DNA of 13,078 nt from NCBI GenBank assembly GCA_031257455.1, contig JAIROQ010000216.1, forward strand, positions 1 through 13,078, given 5' to 3'. Shown here piece by piece: positions 6,640 to 13,078 of this stretch. The position numbers were made by a program, and so were the translations under genes. The notes beneath the pieces were generated by a model. That model was not told where the DNA came from. It made no database searches and saw only the letters and a program-made list of their open reading frames with translations. How positions within the stretch are numbered: the stretch's first letter is position 1; every line of letters starts with the position of its first letter. This stretch comes from Prevotellaceae bacterium. Lineage in GTDB: Bacteria; Bacteroidota; Bacteroidia; Bacteroidales; UBA932.

Positions 6640-8154
6640 ATGGCAAAAACAACCAAACCGGCGCCCAAACTGCGTACTATTGATGCGATAGCATTGGAAG
6701 CGGGAAAAATGCCGCCCCATTCGCCCGACTTTGAAAAGTCGGTACTGGGCGCTTTGATGCTCGAAAAGGAAGCTATCGTTGAAATACAGGAACTGCTGAA
6801 ACCCGAGTCATTCCACAATGAATTGCATGCAAAAATATTCCGCGCTATTCAGGATATCAACCTGCGGCACGAGCCTGTCGACATGCTCACTGTTGCCGAA
6901 GAACTGAAAAAGAAAGGCGCACTGGACGAAATCGGGGGGCCTTACTATCTCTCGCAACTGACGATGACGGTGAACTCGGCGGCGCATGTGGAATACCATG
7001 CAAAACTGTTGGCGCAAAAATATATTCAACGGCAGTTGATCACCGCTTGCTCCAAAATAGTGGGGAAGGCCTTTGAAGAAGATGTTGTAGTGGATGAATT
7101 GCTGGACAGCGCACAACAGGAGATTTTTGACATCGCCGAAGGAAATATCCATCGGGAAACGGAGCATGTCGGGGCAGTGGTGGCACAAGCCATCAAAGAA
7201 CTGGAAGCAGCGCAGCTCCGGGATGACGGGTTGATCGGCATAGCGTCCGGCTATTCGGCGATTGACCGCATTACGCTGGGGTGGCAGCCGGCGGACATGG
7301 TTGTCGTAGCGGCGCGCCCTTCCATGGGGAAAACGGCTTTTGTGCTTACTATGGCGCGCAACATGAGTGTAGATCATAAAGTGCCTACTGCTTTTTTCTC
7401 GTTGGAAATGCCCTCCGTGCAGCTCGTAAAGCGGCTAATGATGAACGAATCGGGCCTTGATTCAAACAAAATACGCGGCGGTACAAAACTGTTGCCGCAT
7501 GAATGGACACAAATAGAAACAAGTGTCCGTAGCCTTGTAGAAGCCCCCCTGTTTATTGATGATACGCCGGCATTGTCGATTTTTGAGTTCCGCTCCAAAG
7601 CGCGCCGGCTGGTACTTTCGCACAATATAAAAATCATCATCGTTGACTACCTGCAATTGATGACCGGGCCGCCGGAGACGCAGAAAAGCATCAGGGAACA
7701 GGAGGTTTCCGCCATTTCGCGCGCCTTGAAAGCCATTGCCAAAGAACTAAACGTACCGATTATTGTGCTCTCGCAGTTGAACCGTTCGGTAGAAACGCGT
7801 GGCGGAAATAAACGCCCGCAATTAAGCGACCTTCGCGAATCCGGCGCTATTGAACAGGACGCCGACCTGGTACTGTTCATCCATCGTCCCGAATATTATG
7901 GTATCACAGAAGACGAGCAACATCAATCTACAAAAAATATGGCGGAAATTTTGATTGCCAAACATCGCAATGGCCAAACAGGGAATGTGAAATTAAAGTT
8001 TTCACAGGCAAAGTTTACGGAATGGGAAGAACCGGTCTGGGTGGAAGATGATACTGCCTCAACCAATGTAACAACTACCACCATGCCGTCAAAAATGAAT
8101 TATAATAAAGACTTTGATTTGGAGCCTCCACCCAGCAAACCGGCCTCATTCTAA
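6640..8154 (+). CDS. dnaB: Replicative DNA helicase DnaB
   Basis: This is the hexameric 5'-3' helicase of the replication fork, which loads at the origin and recruits primase. From ATG 6640 it has 504 aa, typical of Bacteroidota DnaB. The N-terminal primase-interacting domain spans about 25-130 (PPHSPDFEKSVLGALMLE onward). A linker follows, then the RecA-like ATPase domain from about 200. The Walker A motif is ARPSMGKTAF with K231 and T232. Walker B is IIIVDYLQL with D336. Motif H3 is IIVLSQLNRSVE (374-385). The subunit-contact motif KHRNGQTG (441-448) carries the probable arginine finger R443. The C-terminal 35 residues are low-complexity (Thr, Pro, Asn). A TTG start at 6607 would add 11 residues but overlaps the -7 element, so it is rejected. 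There is no intein. ispD follows after 12 bp. Confidence 0.98.
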   Translation: MAKTTKPAPKLRTIDAIALEAGKMPPHSPDFEKSVLGALMLEKEAIVEIQELLKPESFHNELHAKIFRAIQDINLRHEPVDMLTVAEELKKKGALDEIGGPYYLSQLTMTVNSAAHVEYHAKLLAQKYIQRQLITACSKIVGKAFEEDVVVDELLDSAQQEIFDIAEGNIHRETEHVGAVVAQAIKELEAAQLRDDGLIGIASGYSAIDRITLGWQPADMVVVAARPSMGKTAFVLTMARNMSVDHKVPTAFFSLEMPSVQLVKRLMMNESGLDSNKIRGGTKLLPHEWTQIETSVRSLVEAPLFIDDTPALSIFEFRSKARRLVLSHNIKIIIVDYLQLMTGPPETQKSIREQEVSAISRALKAIAKELNVPIIVLSQLNRSVETRGGNKRPQLSDLRESGAIEQDADLVLFIHRPEYYGITEDEQHQSTKNMAEILIAKHRNGQTGNVKLKFSQAKFTEWEEPVWVEDDTASTNVTTTTMPSKMNYNKDFDLEPPPSKPASF

Positions 8155-8166
8155 AAATAACGGGCA

Positions 8167-8832
8167 ATGAAACGTTCGGTAATTATAGTGGCCGGCGGTA
8201 ACGGGCGGCGTATGGGGATGCAAACACCCAAACAATTCCTGTTGCTTGCCGGCCTGCCTGTGCTGATGCATGCCATCCGCCGGTTTCATCATTTTGACCC
8301 TGCCATGCCGCTGGTAGTGGCATTGCCGCCGGCGCATATTCCCACGTGGGCGCAACTCTGCGCCGAACACCGCTTCACGGTCGCGCATACCGTAACGGCC
8401 GGCGGCGACACACGGTTTGACTCCGTGAAAAAAGCCCTCCAGGCCCTGCCCGAAACGGAATGGATAGCCGTACATGACGGCGTACGGCCATTGGTTTCGC
8501 CGGCGCTGATTGCCCGCTGCTTTGAAACGGCCGTGCAACATGGCGCAGCCGTGCCTGTTGTTCCCCTTTCCGATACTCTTCGTATGCTGGAAGCCGGCGG
8601 TAGCCGCGGTGTGCCGCGTGAAGATTACTGCATGGTACAAACCCCGCAAGTCTTCCGCGCCGGATGGCTGAAAAACGCTTACCGTACGCCCTTCCGTCCG
8701 GCATTCACCGATGACGCTTCCGTAGTGGAAGCCGCAGGATACCGCGTCTCCCTTGCCGAAGGCAGCCGCGAAAACATTAAAATCACCGAACCGGTGGACT
8801 TGAAAATAGCGGAACTTCTTATTAATTCTTAA
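8167..8832 (+). CDS. ispD: 2-C-methyl-D-erythritol 4-phosphate cytidylyltransferase
   Basis: This cytoplasmic enzyme of the MEP isoprenoid pathway joins CTP and methylerythritol 4-phosphate to form CDP-methylerythritol. It has 221 aa, a usual length. The N-terminal nucleotide-binding loop is VAGGNGRRMG (8-17), with PKQFL at 21-25. Other family signatures are GGDTRFDSV (79-87), VHDGVRPLV (102-110), TDDASVVE (181-188) and GSRENIKITEPVDL (199-212), which includes the conserved lysine at 205. It starts 12 bp after dnaB with no promoter between, so the two are probably co-transcribed. Its last 11 bases overlap the 3' end of dxs on the other strand. Confidence 0.96.
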   Translation: MKRSVIIVAGGNGRRMGMQTPKQFLLLAGLPVLMHAIRRFHHFDPAMPLVVALPPAHIPTWAQLCAEHRFTVAHTVTAGGDTRFDSVKKALQALPETEWIAVHDGVRPLVSPALIARCFETAVQHGAAVPVVPLSDTLRMLEAGGSRGVPREDYCMVQTPQVFRAGWLKNAYRTPFRPAFTDDASVVEAAGYRVSLAEGSRENIKITEPVDLKIAELLINS

Positions 8833-10690
8833 TCCCCAATTCACACTTGATGCGGCGGTAAATGCCGTCTGCATCGAAGCCGCATTGCGCCTGCAATTGC
8901 GCAATAGAACCATGTTCCACAAAATGGTCGGGAATACCCATCCTGATAATTTTGGCGGGATACCGGTGGGTCGTGAAAAATTCCGCTACCGCACCCCCGA
9001 GCCCGCCGTTCACCGTGCCGTTTTCAAGGGTAATGACGGTAGAAAATTTCTTGCCGGTTTCGTGTAATACCGCTTCATCTATGGGTTTCAGGAAGCGCAT
9101 GTCGTAATGTTGGACGGAAATATTTTCGCCAGCCAGCCGCGCTATTGCCGTGACCGCTTTATTTCCGATATCGCCGATGCTCAATAGCGCAAGGTCGTTG
9201 CCTTCGCACAGCCGGCGCGCCTTGCCGACAGGTATTGTTTCAAAAGGGCGTTTCCAGTCCAACCCCACGCCACGCCCGCGCGGATAGCGGATGACGGTGG
9301 TGCGCATACCGGGAAGTTGTGCGGTGTAAAGCATATTGCGCAATTCCACTTCATTCATCGGCGCAAAAATAACGAGGTTCGGAATACAGCGGAAATACGC
9401 CAAATCGTAAGCGCCATGATGCGTAGCGCCGTCTTCGCCGACCAGTCCGCCACGGTCCAAGCAGAAAACCACCTGCAGATTTTGCAACGCCACATCATGT
9501 ATCACCTGGTCATAGGCGCGCTGCATGAATGACGAGTAGATATTGCAATAGGGCAACATGCCGGCAACAGCCAGTCCGGACGAGAAAGTTACGGCATGTT
9601 GTTCGGCAATGCCTACGTCAAATGCGCGGTGGGGCATTTTTTCCATCATCAGGTTGAGCGAGCAGCCGGTGGGCATGGCCGGCGTAATGCCGACTATTTT
9701 CGGGTTCTGTTCGGCGAGTTCTATCAGGGTTTGTCCGAATACGTCCTGATAGCGCGCCGGGCCGCCGGACGGGAGGCGTTCGCCGGTTTCTTTGTCATAC
9801 ATGCCGGGCGCATGCCACAGTATCTGGTTTTCTTCGGCCGGTTTATATCCTTTGCCTTTGGTCGTGATAATATGCAACACCTTCGGCCCCTCGATATTTT
9901 TCAAGGCTTGCAGGGTTTTTGTAAGCTGCCGGATGTCGTGCCCGTCCACCGGACCGAAGTAACGGAAACCTAAAGCCTCAAAAAGGTTGCTGTTACGTAA
10001 AACCGCGATTTTTGTAGTGCTCACAAACTTTTGCACCATCCGGCGGATAATATTATTGCCGAAAAAATTCCACACTTTTGCTTTGAACTGGTTGTAGCGT
10101 ACAGACGTGGTCAGCTTCAACAGGTAGTTATGCACAGCGCCGACATTTTTGTCGATAGACATATTATTATCGTTCACCACCACTAAAATATTGGCTTTGG
10201 ATACGCCGGCATTGTTCAATCCTTCAAAAGCCAGGCCGCCGCCGAGAGCGCCGTCTCCAATTACGGCAATGGCCTGCCGGCGGATGCCCTGCATTTTCGC
10301 AGCCGTAGCAATGCCCAATGCCGCCGACACGGACACCGATGAATGGCCGCCGCCAAAAGCGTCATATTCGCTTTCGCTGATTTTGGGGAAGCCGCTGATG
10401 CCGCCATACGAGCGGTTGGTGGCGAAAACGTCCCGGCGGCCGGTGAGTATCTTATGTGCATAAGCCTGATGCCCCACATCCCAAATCAATTTGTCCTCCG
10501 GCGTGTTGAACACATAGTGCAACGCCACCGTGAGTTCTATCACTCCCAAGCTGGCGCCCAAATGTCCCGGATTTTTCGAACACTGGTAAATGATAAATTC
10601 GCGCAATTCTTCCGACAACTGCGACAATGCTTCCGGCGTCAGTTTCCGCAAGTCGGACGGGCTGTTGATAGTGGCTAATAAGGAAAACAT
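8822..10690 (-). CDS. dxs: 1-deoxy-D-xylulose-5-phosphate synthase
   Basis: This thiamine diphosphate enzyme condenses pyruvate and glyceraldehyde 3-phosphate, the entry and usual control step of the MEP pathway. It has 622 aa, matching the family. Visible motifs are DVGHQAYAHKILTGR (71-85, H74), GGHSSVSVSAALG (114-126) and the cofactor motif GDGALGGGLAFEGLNNAG (145-162) with NDNN at 173-176. FDVGIAEQHAVTFSSGLA (357-374) carries catalytic E363, and GATHHGAYDLAYFR spans 421-434. The C-terminal transketolase-like domain runs to the end. The ATG at 10690 is supported by a -7 element just upstream. It converges on ispD with an 11-bp overlap, so two MEP genes lie tail to tail. Confidence 0.97.
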   Translation of the reverse strand: MFSLLATINSPSDLRKLTPEALSQLSEELREFIIYQCSKNPGHLGASLGVIELTVALHYVFNTPEDKLIWDVGHQAYAHKILTGRRDVFATNRSYGGISGFPKISESEYDAFGGGHSSVSVSAALGIATAAKMQGIRRQAIAVIGDGALGGGLAFEGLNNAGVSKANILVVVNDNNMSIDKNVGAVHNYLLKLTTSVRYNQFKAKVWNFFGNNIIRRMVQKFVSTTKIAVLRNSNLFEALGFRYFGPVDGHDIRQLTKTLQALKNIEGPKVLHIITTKGKGYKPAEENQILWHAPGMYDKETGERLPSGGPARYQDVFGQTLIELAEQNPKIVGITPAMPTGCSLNLMMEKMPHRAFDVGIAEQHAVTFSSGLAVAGMLPYCNIYSSFMQRAYDQVIHDVALQNLQVVFCLDRGGLVGEDGATHHGAYDLAYFRCIPNLVIFAPMNEVELRNMLYTAQLPGMRTTVIRYPRGRGVGLDWKRPFETIPVGKARRLCEGNDLALLSIGDIGNKAVTAIARLAGENISVQHYDMRFLKPIDEAVLHETGKKFSTVITLENGTVNGGLGGAVAEFFTTHRYPAKIIRMGIPDHFVEHGSIAQLQAQCGFDADGIYRRIKCELGIKN

Positions 10691-10707
10691 GACAAAATTT
10701 CAGTCTG

Positions 10708-10715
10708 CAAAAATA
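10708..10715 (-). promoter_or_regulatory. -7 element (TATTTTTG) of the dxs promoter
   Basis: The minus strand reads TATTTTTG, matching TAnnTTTG, 17 bp before the dxs ATG. The leader would be about 11 nt. The -33 zone would fall in the first unit of the 20-bp tandem repeat, where no clear TTTG is seen. Confidence 0.55.
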
Positions 10716-10720
10716 CGGAA

Positions 10721-10780
10721 TAATTTTGTATATAAATGCATAATTTTGTATCTAAGGGCATAATTTTCGTACCCAAGTGT
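10721..10780. repeat. Three tandem 20-bp repeats between divergent promoters
   Basis: Units are at 10721-10740 (taattttgtatataaatgca), 10741-10760 (taattttgtatctaagggca) and 10761-10780 (taattttcgtacccaagtgt). The period is exactly 20 bp with no gap, and the taatttt start is kept in all three. The array fills the space between the dxs promoter and the promoter at 10780-10808, the position expected of an operator array. The spacing puts successive units on nearly the same face of the helix. Confidence 0.8.
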
Positions 10781-10808
10781 TGTATTTTAAATATTTTTTT
10801 TACCTTTG
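10780..10808 (+). promoter_or_regulatory. Complete Bacteroidota promoter (TTG, 18 bp, TACCTTTG) for the RNA candidate
   Basis: TTG at 10780-10782 and TACCTTTG at 10801-10808 are separated by 18 bp, close to the 19-bp phylum spacing. This is the best -33/-7 match in the window. No coding frame starts nearby downstream. The first ATG of a credible gene is about 630 bp away. The promoter most likely serves an untranslated RNA. Confidence 0.7.
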
Positions 10809-10814
10809 CATACC

Positions 10815-11072
10815 ATTTCACGTTCTTTAAAACATTTTGATTGCTTTTATTCAGTTTCTGAAATCTAGTAAATTTCACTTTATCTATTTTGAATAAAAGC
10901 AAAAACTCCACGTGAGGGAAACGTGAATTTTTGCTTTATAATAGATAGGTATACTAGAACCTCAGAAACTTTAGGCACAGTTCACGTTTCGGAGTTTTAT
11001 CTAAACCCAATCGCTCTGCAAAGAGAAATCCCAAAACAAGACTGACTGAATAAAAGTAGTGCAAAACTACAA
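10815..11072 (+). ncRNA. Candidate structured non-coding RNA, about 250 nt
   Basis: The region follows a strong promoter, has no credible coding frame and is rich in complementary segments. A long arm is formed by nested helices: 10853-10861 with 10962-10970 (9 bp), 10864-10870 with 10952-10958 (7 bp), 10881-10888 with 10940-10947 (8 bp), 10896-10905 with 10928-10937 (10 bp) and 10909-10913 with 10921-10925. An asymmetric bubble lies at 10871-10880/10948-10951. An outer closing helix joins 10844-10855 with 11045-11056 (12 bp perfect, sharing 3 nt with the arm). A small hairpin CTCT-GCAA-AGAG is at 11014-11025. Competing pairings exist: 10843-10852 with 10891-10900 (10 bp) and 10919-10927 with 10981-10989 (9 bp). 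The leader holds a boxA-like GTTCTTTAAAACA (10822-10834). A long arm with a central bubble resembles 6S RNA or the Bacteroidales-1 RNA class, but I cannot confirm either. Ends are estimates. Confidence 0.6.
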
Positions 11073-11087
11073 AGATTATGATTTTTT
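11056..11087 (+). terminator. Possible weak terminator of the RNA candidate
   Basis: GTAGT (11056-11060) pairs with ACTAC (11066-11070) around a GCAAA loop. A run of six T follows at 11082-11087, which is 11 nt beyond the stem. That distance is too long for a classical intrinsic terminator, so the 3' end is uncertain. Confidence 0.3.
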
Positions 11088-11093
11088 AATACA

Positions 11094-11123
11094 GATTACG
11101 CGGATTTATATGGATTACGCGGA
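11094..11123. repeat. Direct repeat of gattacgcgga
   Basis: The 11-bp gattacgcgga occurs at 11094-11104 and 11113-11123, a 19-bp period. No gene or promoter is associated with it. Confidence 0.7.
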
Positions 11124-11142
11124 CATAGTTAGTGCGGAAGGA

Positions 11143-11201
11143 GGGATTGTTTTGGAATGAAGTGTTTGTTTGGGGATAGATTATAAGTGCAAAACAATCC
11201 C
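11143..11201. repeat. Perfect 12-bp inverted repeat
   Basis: GGGATTGTTTTG (11143-11154) and CAAAACAATCCC (11190-11201) are exact reverse complements 35 bp apart. No T-run follows and no frame is present in the loop. The role is unknown. It could be a stem in a longer transcript or a protein-binding site. Confidence 0.75.
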
Positions 11202-11221
11202 GAAACCGCGAATAGAGCTAG

Positions 11222-11297
11222 GAGTTATGAGTTATGAGTTATGAGAGGCTGGCGCGTCAGCCAAATTAGAAATTGGAAATCAGAAATTAGAAATTAT
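11222..11297 (+). repeat. Composite intergenic repeat, copy C
   Basis: Three gagttat heptamers fill 11222-11242. The core GGCTGGCGCGTCAGCCAA is at 11247-11264, where GGCTG and CAGCC can pair as a 5-bp stem. Five 7-bp units of the aaattag type fill 11263-11297. Order and orientation match copies A and B, but the core is shorter. Confidence 0.8.
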
Positions 11298-11340
11298 GGG
11301 AGTTGATGCCGGAAAAGTAGAAAATAGGAACTGAAAATGG

Positions 11341-11385
11341 AAAGTGGAGTTATTGCCTCTCGCTTTACATTTTCCACTTTTTTTT
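11341..11385 (+). terminator. Hairpin followed by a T-run
   Basis: AAAGTGGA (11341-11348) pairs with TCCACTTT (11373-11380) around a 24-nt loop, and a T-run covers 11378-11385. The shape fits an intrinsic terminator, but the stem is weak and the loop long. It could stop read-through from the RNA region before the secreted-protein gene. The bases from 11386 to 11438 hold short repeats of cgctttac and an A+T-rich leader. No TAnnTTTG promoter was found for the next gene. Confidence 0.35.
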
Positions 11386-11438
11386 ACGCTTTACGCTTCA
11401 CACGTCACACTTTATAATAAATCATAAATAAAAAAACT

Positions 11439-13078
11439 ATGAAAAAACAAACAATCATTGCAGCAAAATGGCGCATAGCCGCTATTTGTTTCTTTCTCCT
11501 TTGGGCATTAAGTGGCTTTGCCCAACAGGCGAGTATTACCAACCTCGCGACCGATTATACCGCGAAAAAAATTTCGTTCACTGTCAAGTGGACGGCAGCA
11601 CCGCACGACAACAAAATCTGGGTGATTACCGACTACGTTAAGATAGAAGGCGCCACCACAGTAGGCCCCTGGTCACGCGCCCTTGTTACGAACGTGTCTG
11701 CTTCCACCGGCACTGCCACCATCTATTCTAATGGGCGCGGTTTTTTGCTGACTACTTCCGGCGTCAACGGCAGTGCGAACATTACGGCTACGTTAATCAG
11801 CAGTATGCCCGCCCGGTTCAGCTGGTGCGCCTTTGCATTGAATTACCCGCCCCGTGCAGTCCTTAACGCTTCCGGCTGGTATGATTTAAAAGGCACGAAG
11901 CCGTTTGTCGTGAATGAAACGCCATTAGGCAACGATGTGAACACCTATACGGGTGGTTGCATCACTTCCCTCACCGATGCAACCAACAACCCCCATGCTA
12001 TTATTCCCGGACCGCCAACAATTACGGCAGTTAATTCCCCGACTATTTGTTATAACACGGCCGCCAACCTGACGGCTACCGTAGCCGGTGATATAACCGC
12101 CGCCATGACTTATACATGGAATATTGGCGGAACAATTACCACGACTACCGTACCTGCCAAAACAACCGGCAACTTGACAACCAATACTACCTATACCGTT
12201 ACGGCAAAAAACGCTGCCGGCTGCACAAGCGCCGTATCCAATACAGGAACGATTACCGTACTCGAAGCGTTCTCTCCCGGCGAGATTGCGGCCACCGGGG
12301 AAACCATTTGCTATGCGGATACGCCCGGTATGATAGACAATATTACGGCAGCTTCCGGCGGTGATGGCCACATTACCTACCAATGGAGGTACGCCACCTC
12401 CAGGCCTTTTTCCGGCGCCACGGCCAGCTCTTATGCGCCGGATGCAGCAACTATCCAGTTATATTCTGACACAGGCAACACGTTCACCATTACCCGTTGG
12501 GCAAAAGACGGCACATGTAATACGACCCCTATGCAGAGTACAGGGACGTGGATACTGACCGTTCACGGTGCACTTAATTCCGGCATGATTGTGTCCACCG
12601 GGCAAACCATTTGCTCTGGGGATACGCCCGACGTAATAGGCAATCAGATATCCGCTACCGGCAGCGATGGCAACATTACCTACCAATGGCGGCACAACGG
12701 CGAGACTATTCCCGGCGCCACGGCCACCTCTTATACGCCGGCTGCGTCCTACAGCCAGACAGCCGGCACCCATACCTTTACCCGTTGGGCAAAAGACGAC
12801 GGATGCAATACGACCCCTGTGCAAAGTACAGGGGAGTGGGTACTGACCGTTAACACCGGCCTTGATCCCGGCTCGATTACGACCAGCGGGGAAACCGTTT
12901 GCTATGGGAATACGCCCACCAAGTCAATAAGCAATACTCCAGCTACCGGCGGCGGCAACATTACCTACGAATGGCGGCACAATGGCGTGGCTATTCCCGG
13001 CGCAACCCTCGCCTCTTATACGCCGGCTGCGTCCTACAGCCAGACAGCCGGCGCCCATACCTTTACCCGTTGGGCAAA
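11439..13078 (+). CDS. Partial secreted protein with tandem Ig/PKD-like repeats
   Basis: An ATG at 11439 opens a frame that runs without a stop to the right edge, 546 complete codons. It begins with a signal peptide: basic MKKQ, a hydrophobic core (ICFFLLWAL) and a likely signal peptidase I site after A28 (SGFA before QQ). Residues about 29-195 form a unique Thr/Ser/Asn-rich beta-type region. Residues about 196-277 look like one PKD- or Ig-like domain (TYTWNIGG, TYTVTAKNAAGC). From residue 278 there are tandem repeats of 96-101 aa, with conserved PGSI or similar, TICYGDTP, ITYQWR, SYTPAA, TFTRWAKD, CNTTP and WVLTV. Each complete repeat carries two cysteines. Such proteins are common in Bacteroidota, are often large and usually carry a C-terminal secretion domain, which would lie outside the window. 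No enzyme motif is seen. An adhesion or structural role is inference. The ATG is chosen because the signal peptide starts there. Confidence 0.85.
   Translation, partial: MKKQTIIAAKWRIAAICFFLLWALSGFAQQASITNLATDYTAKKISFTVKWTAAPHDNKIWVITDYVKIEGATTVGPWSRALVTNVSASTGTATIYSNGRGFLLTTSGVNGSANITATLISSMPARFSWCAFALNYPPRAVLNASGWYDLKGTKPFVVNETPLGNDVNTYTGGCITSLTDATNNPHAIIPGPPTITAVNSPTICYNTAANLTATVAGDITAAMTYTWNIGGTITTTTVPAKTTGNLTTNTTYTVTAKNAAGCTSAVSNTGTITVLEAFSPGEIAATGETICYADTPGMIDNITAASGGDGHITYQWRYATSRPFSGATASSYAPDAATIQLYSDTGNTFTITRWAKDGTCNTTPMQSTGTWILTVHGALNSGMIVSTGQTICSGDTPDVIGNQISATGSDGNITYQWRHNGETIPGATATSYTPAASYSQTAGTHTFTRWAKDDGCNTTPVQSTGEWVLTVNTGLDPGSITTSGETVCYGNTPTKSISNTPATGGGNITYEWRHNGVAIPGATLASYTPAASYSQTAGAHTFTRWA
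12270..13078 (+). repeat. Tandem coding repeats inside the secreted protein
   Basis: Repeat 1 is 12270-12572 (101 codons), repeat 2 is 12573-12860 (96 codons) and repeat 3 starts at 12861 and is cut by the edge. The segment 13012-13078 of repeat 3 matches 12727-12793 of repeat 2 at 66 of 67 bases, while the first halves differ more. This points to recent duplication or gene conversion. Repeat 1 is the most divergent and has extra residues after SYAPDA. Confidence 0.85.

Noticed and set aside
10675..10911. Minus-strand 78-residue frame across the dxs start and RNA region
   Set aside because: It overlaps the dxs start, two promoters and the 20-bp repeats, is Lys/Asn-rich and resembles no family. 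It is a chance frame in A+T-rich DNA.
10844..11056. Retron msr-msd RNA, because of the 12-bp terminal inverted repeats
   Set aside because: No reverse transcriptase gene follows in the window, and the long hairpin lies next to the first repeat rather than near the second.
10801..11090. tmRNA, RNase P RNA or the start of an rRNA operon
   Set aside because: I saw no alanine-tRNA-like ends or tag-coding frame, no RNase P core motif and no 16S sequence after the leader.
11925..12824. Antisense frames over the secreted protein (11925-12383 and 12459-12824)
   Set aside because: They are mirror products of the biased codons in the sense repeats. The sense frame has a signal peptide and domain repeats and stays open to the edge.

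Overview
The window is chromosomal DNA of about 50% G+C from a member of the Bacteroidota, most likely Bacteroidales. Two things point there. Promoters have the phylum's -7 element TAnnTTTG: before dnaE and dnaB (TATCTTTG), on the minus strand before galE (TACCTTTG), dxs (TATTTTTG) and the left-edge gene (TATATTTG), and before an untranslated region (TACCTTTG). Start codons also lack clear Shine-Dalgarno sequences. Genus and family cannot be read from the sequence.

Layout, left to right. A small minus-strand gene runs off the left edge. After a repeat-filled gap comes dnaE (replicative DNA polymerase III alpha, intact PHP domain). A long inverted repeat built from 8-bp tandem units follows, then a WecA-like polyprenyl-phosphate hexosamine-1-phosphate transferase. 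Convergent to it is galE (UDP-sugar 4-epimerase). Divergent from galE is dnaB (replicative helicase), followed 12 bp later by ispD. ispD overlaps tail to tail with dxs, another MEP-pathway gene on the minus strand. Next is a 748-bp gap with a 20-bp tandem repeat, a strong promoter, a candidate structured RNA of about 250 nt with competing helices, and several repeats. The window ends inside a secreted repeat protein that runs off the right edge.

Functional themes: replication (dnaE, dnaB), lipid-linked glycan precursor supply (wecA-like, galE) and isoprenoid synthesis (dxs, ispD). MEP-derived isoprenoid is also the source of the undecaprenyl carrier used by the WecA-like enzyme. These genes are ordinary housekeeping genes.

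The unusual content is between the genes. First, the structured RNA candidate at about 10815-11072. Second, a composite intergenic element seen three times in one orientation: a purine-rich heptamer array, a G+C-rich core ending GGCGTnAGCC or similar, then an A+T-rich 7- or 8-mer array. Third, large hairpins made of octamer arrays between dnaE and the transferase and between galE and dnaB. I found no tRNA, rRNA, transposase, CRISPR array or phage gene.
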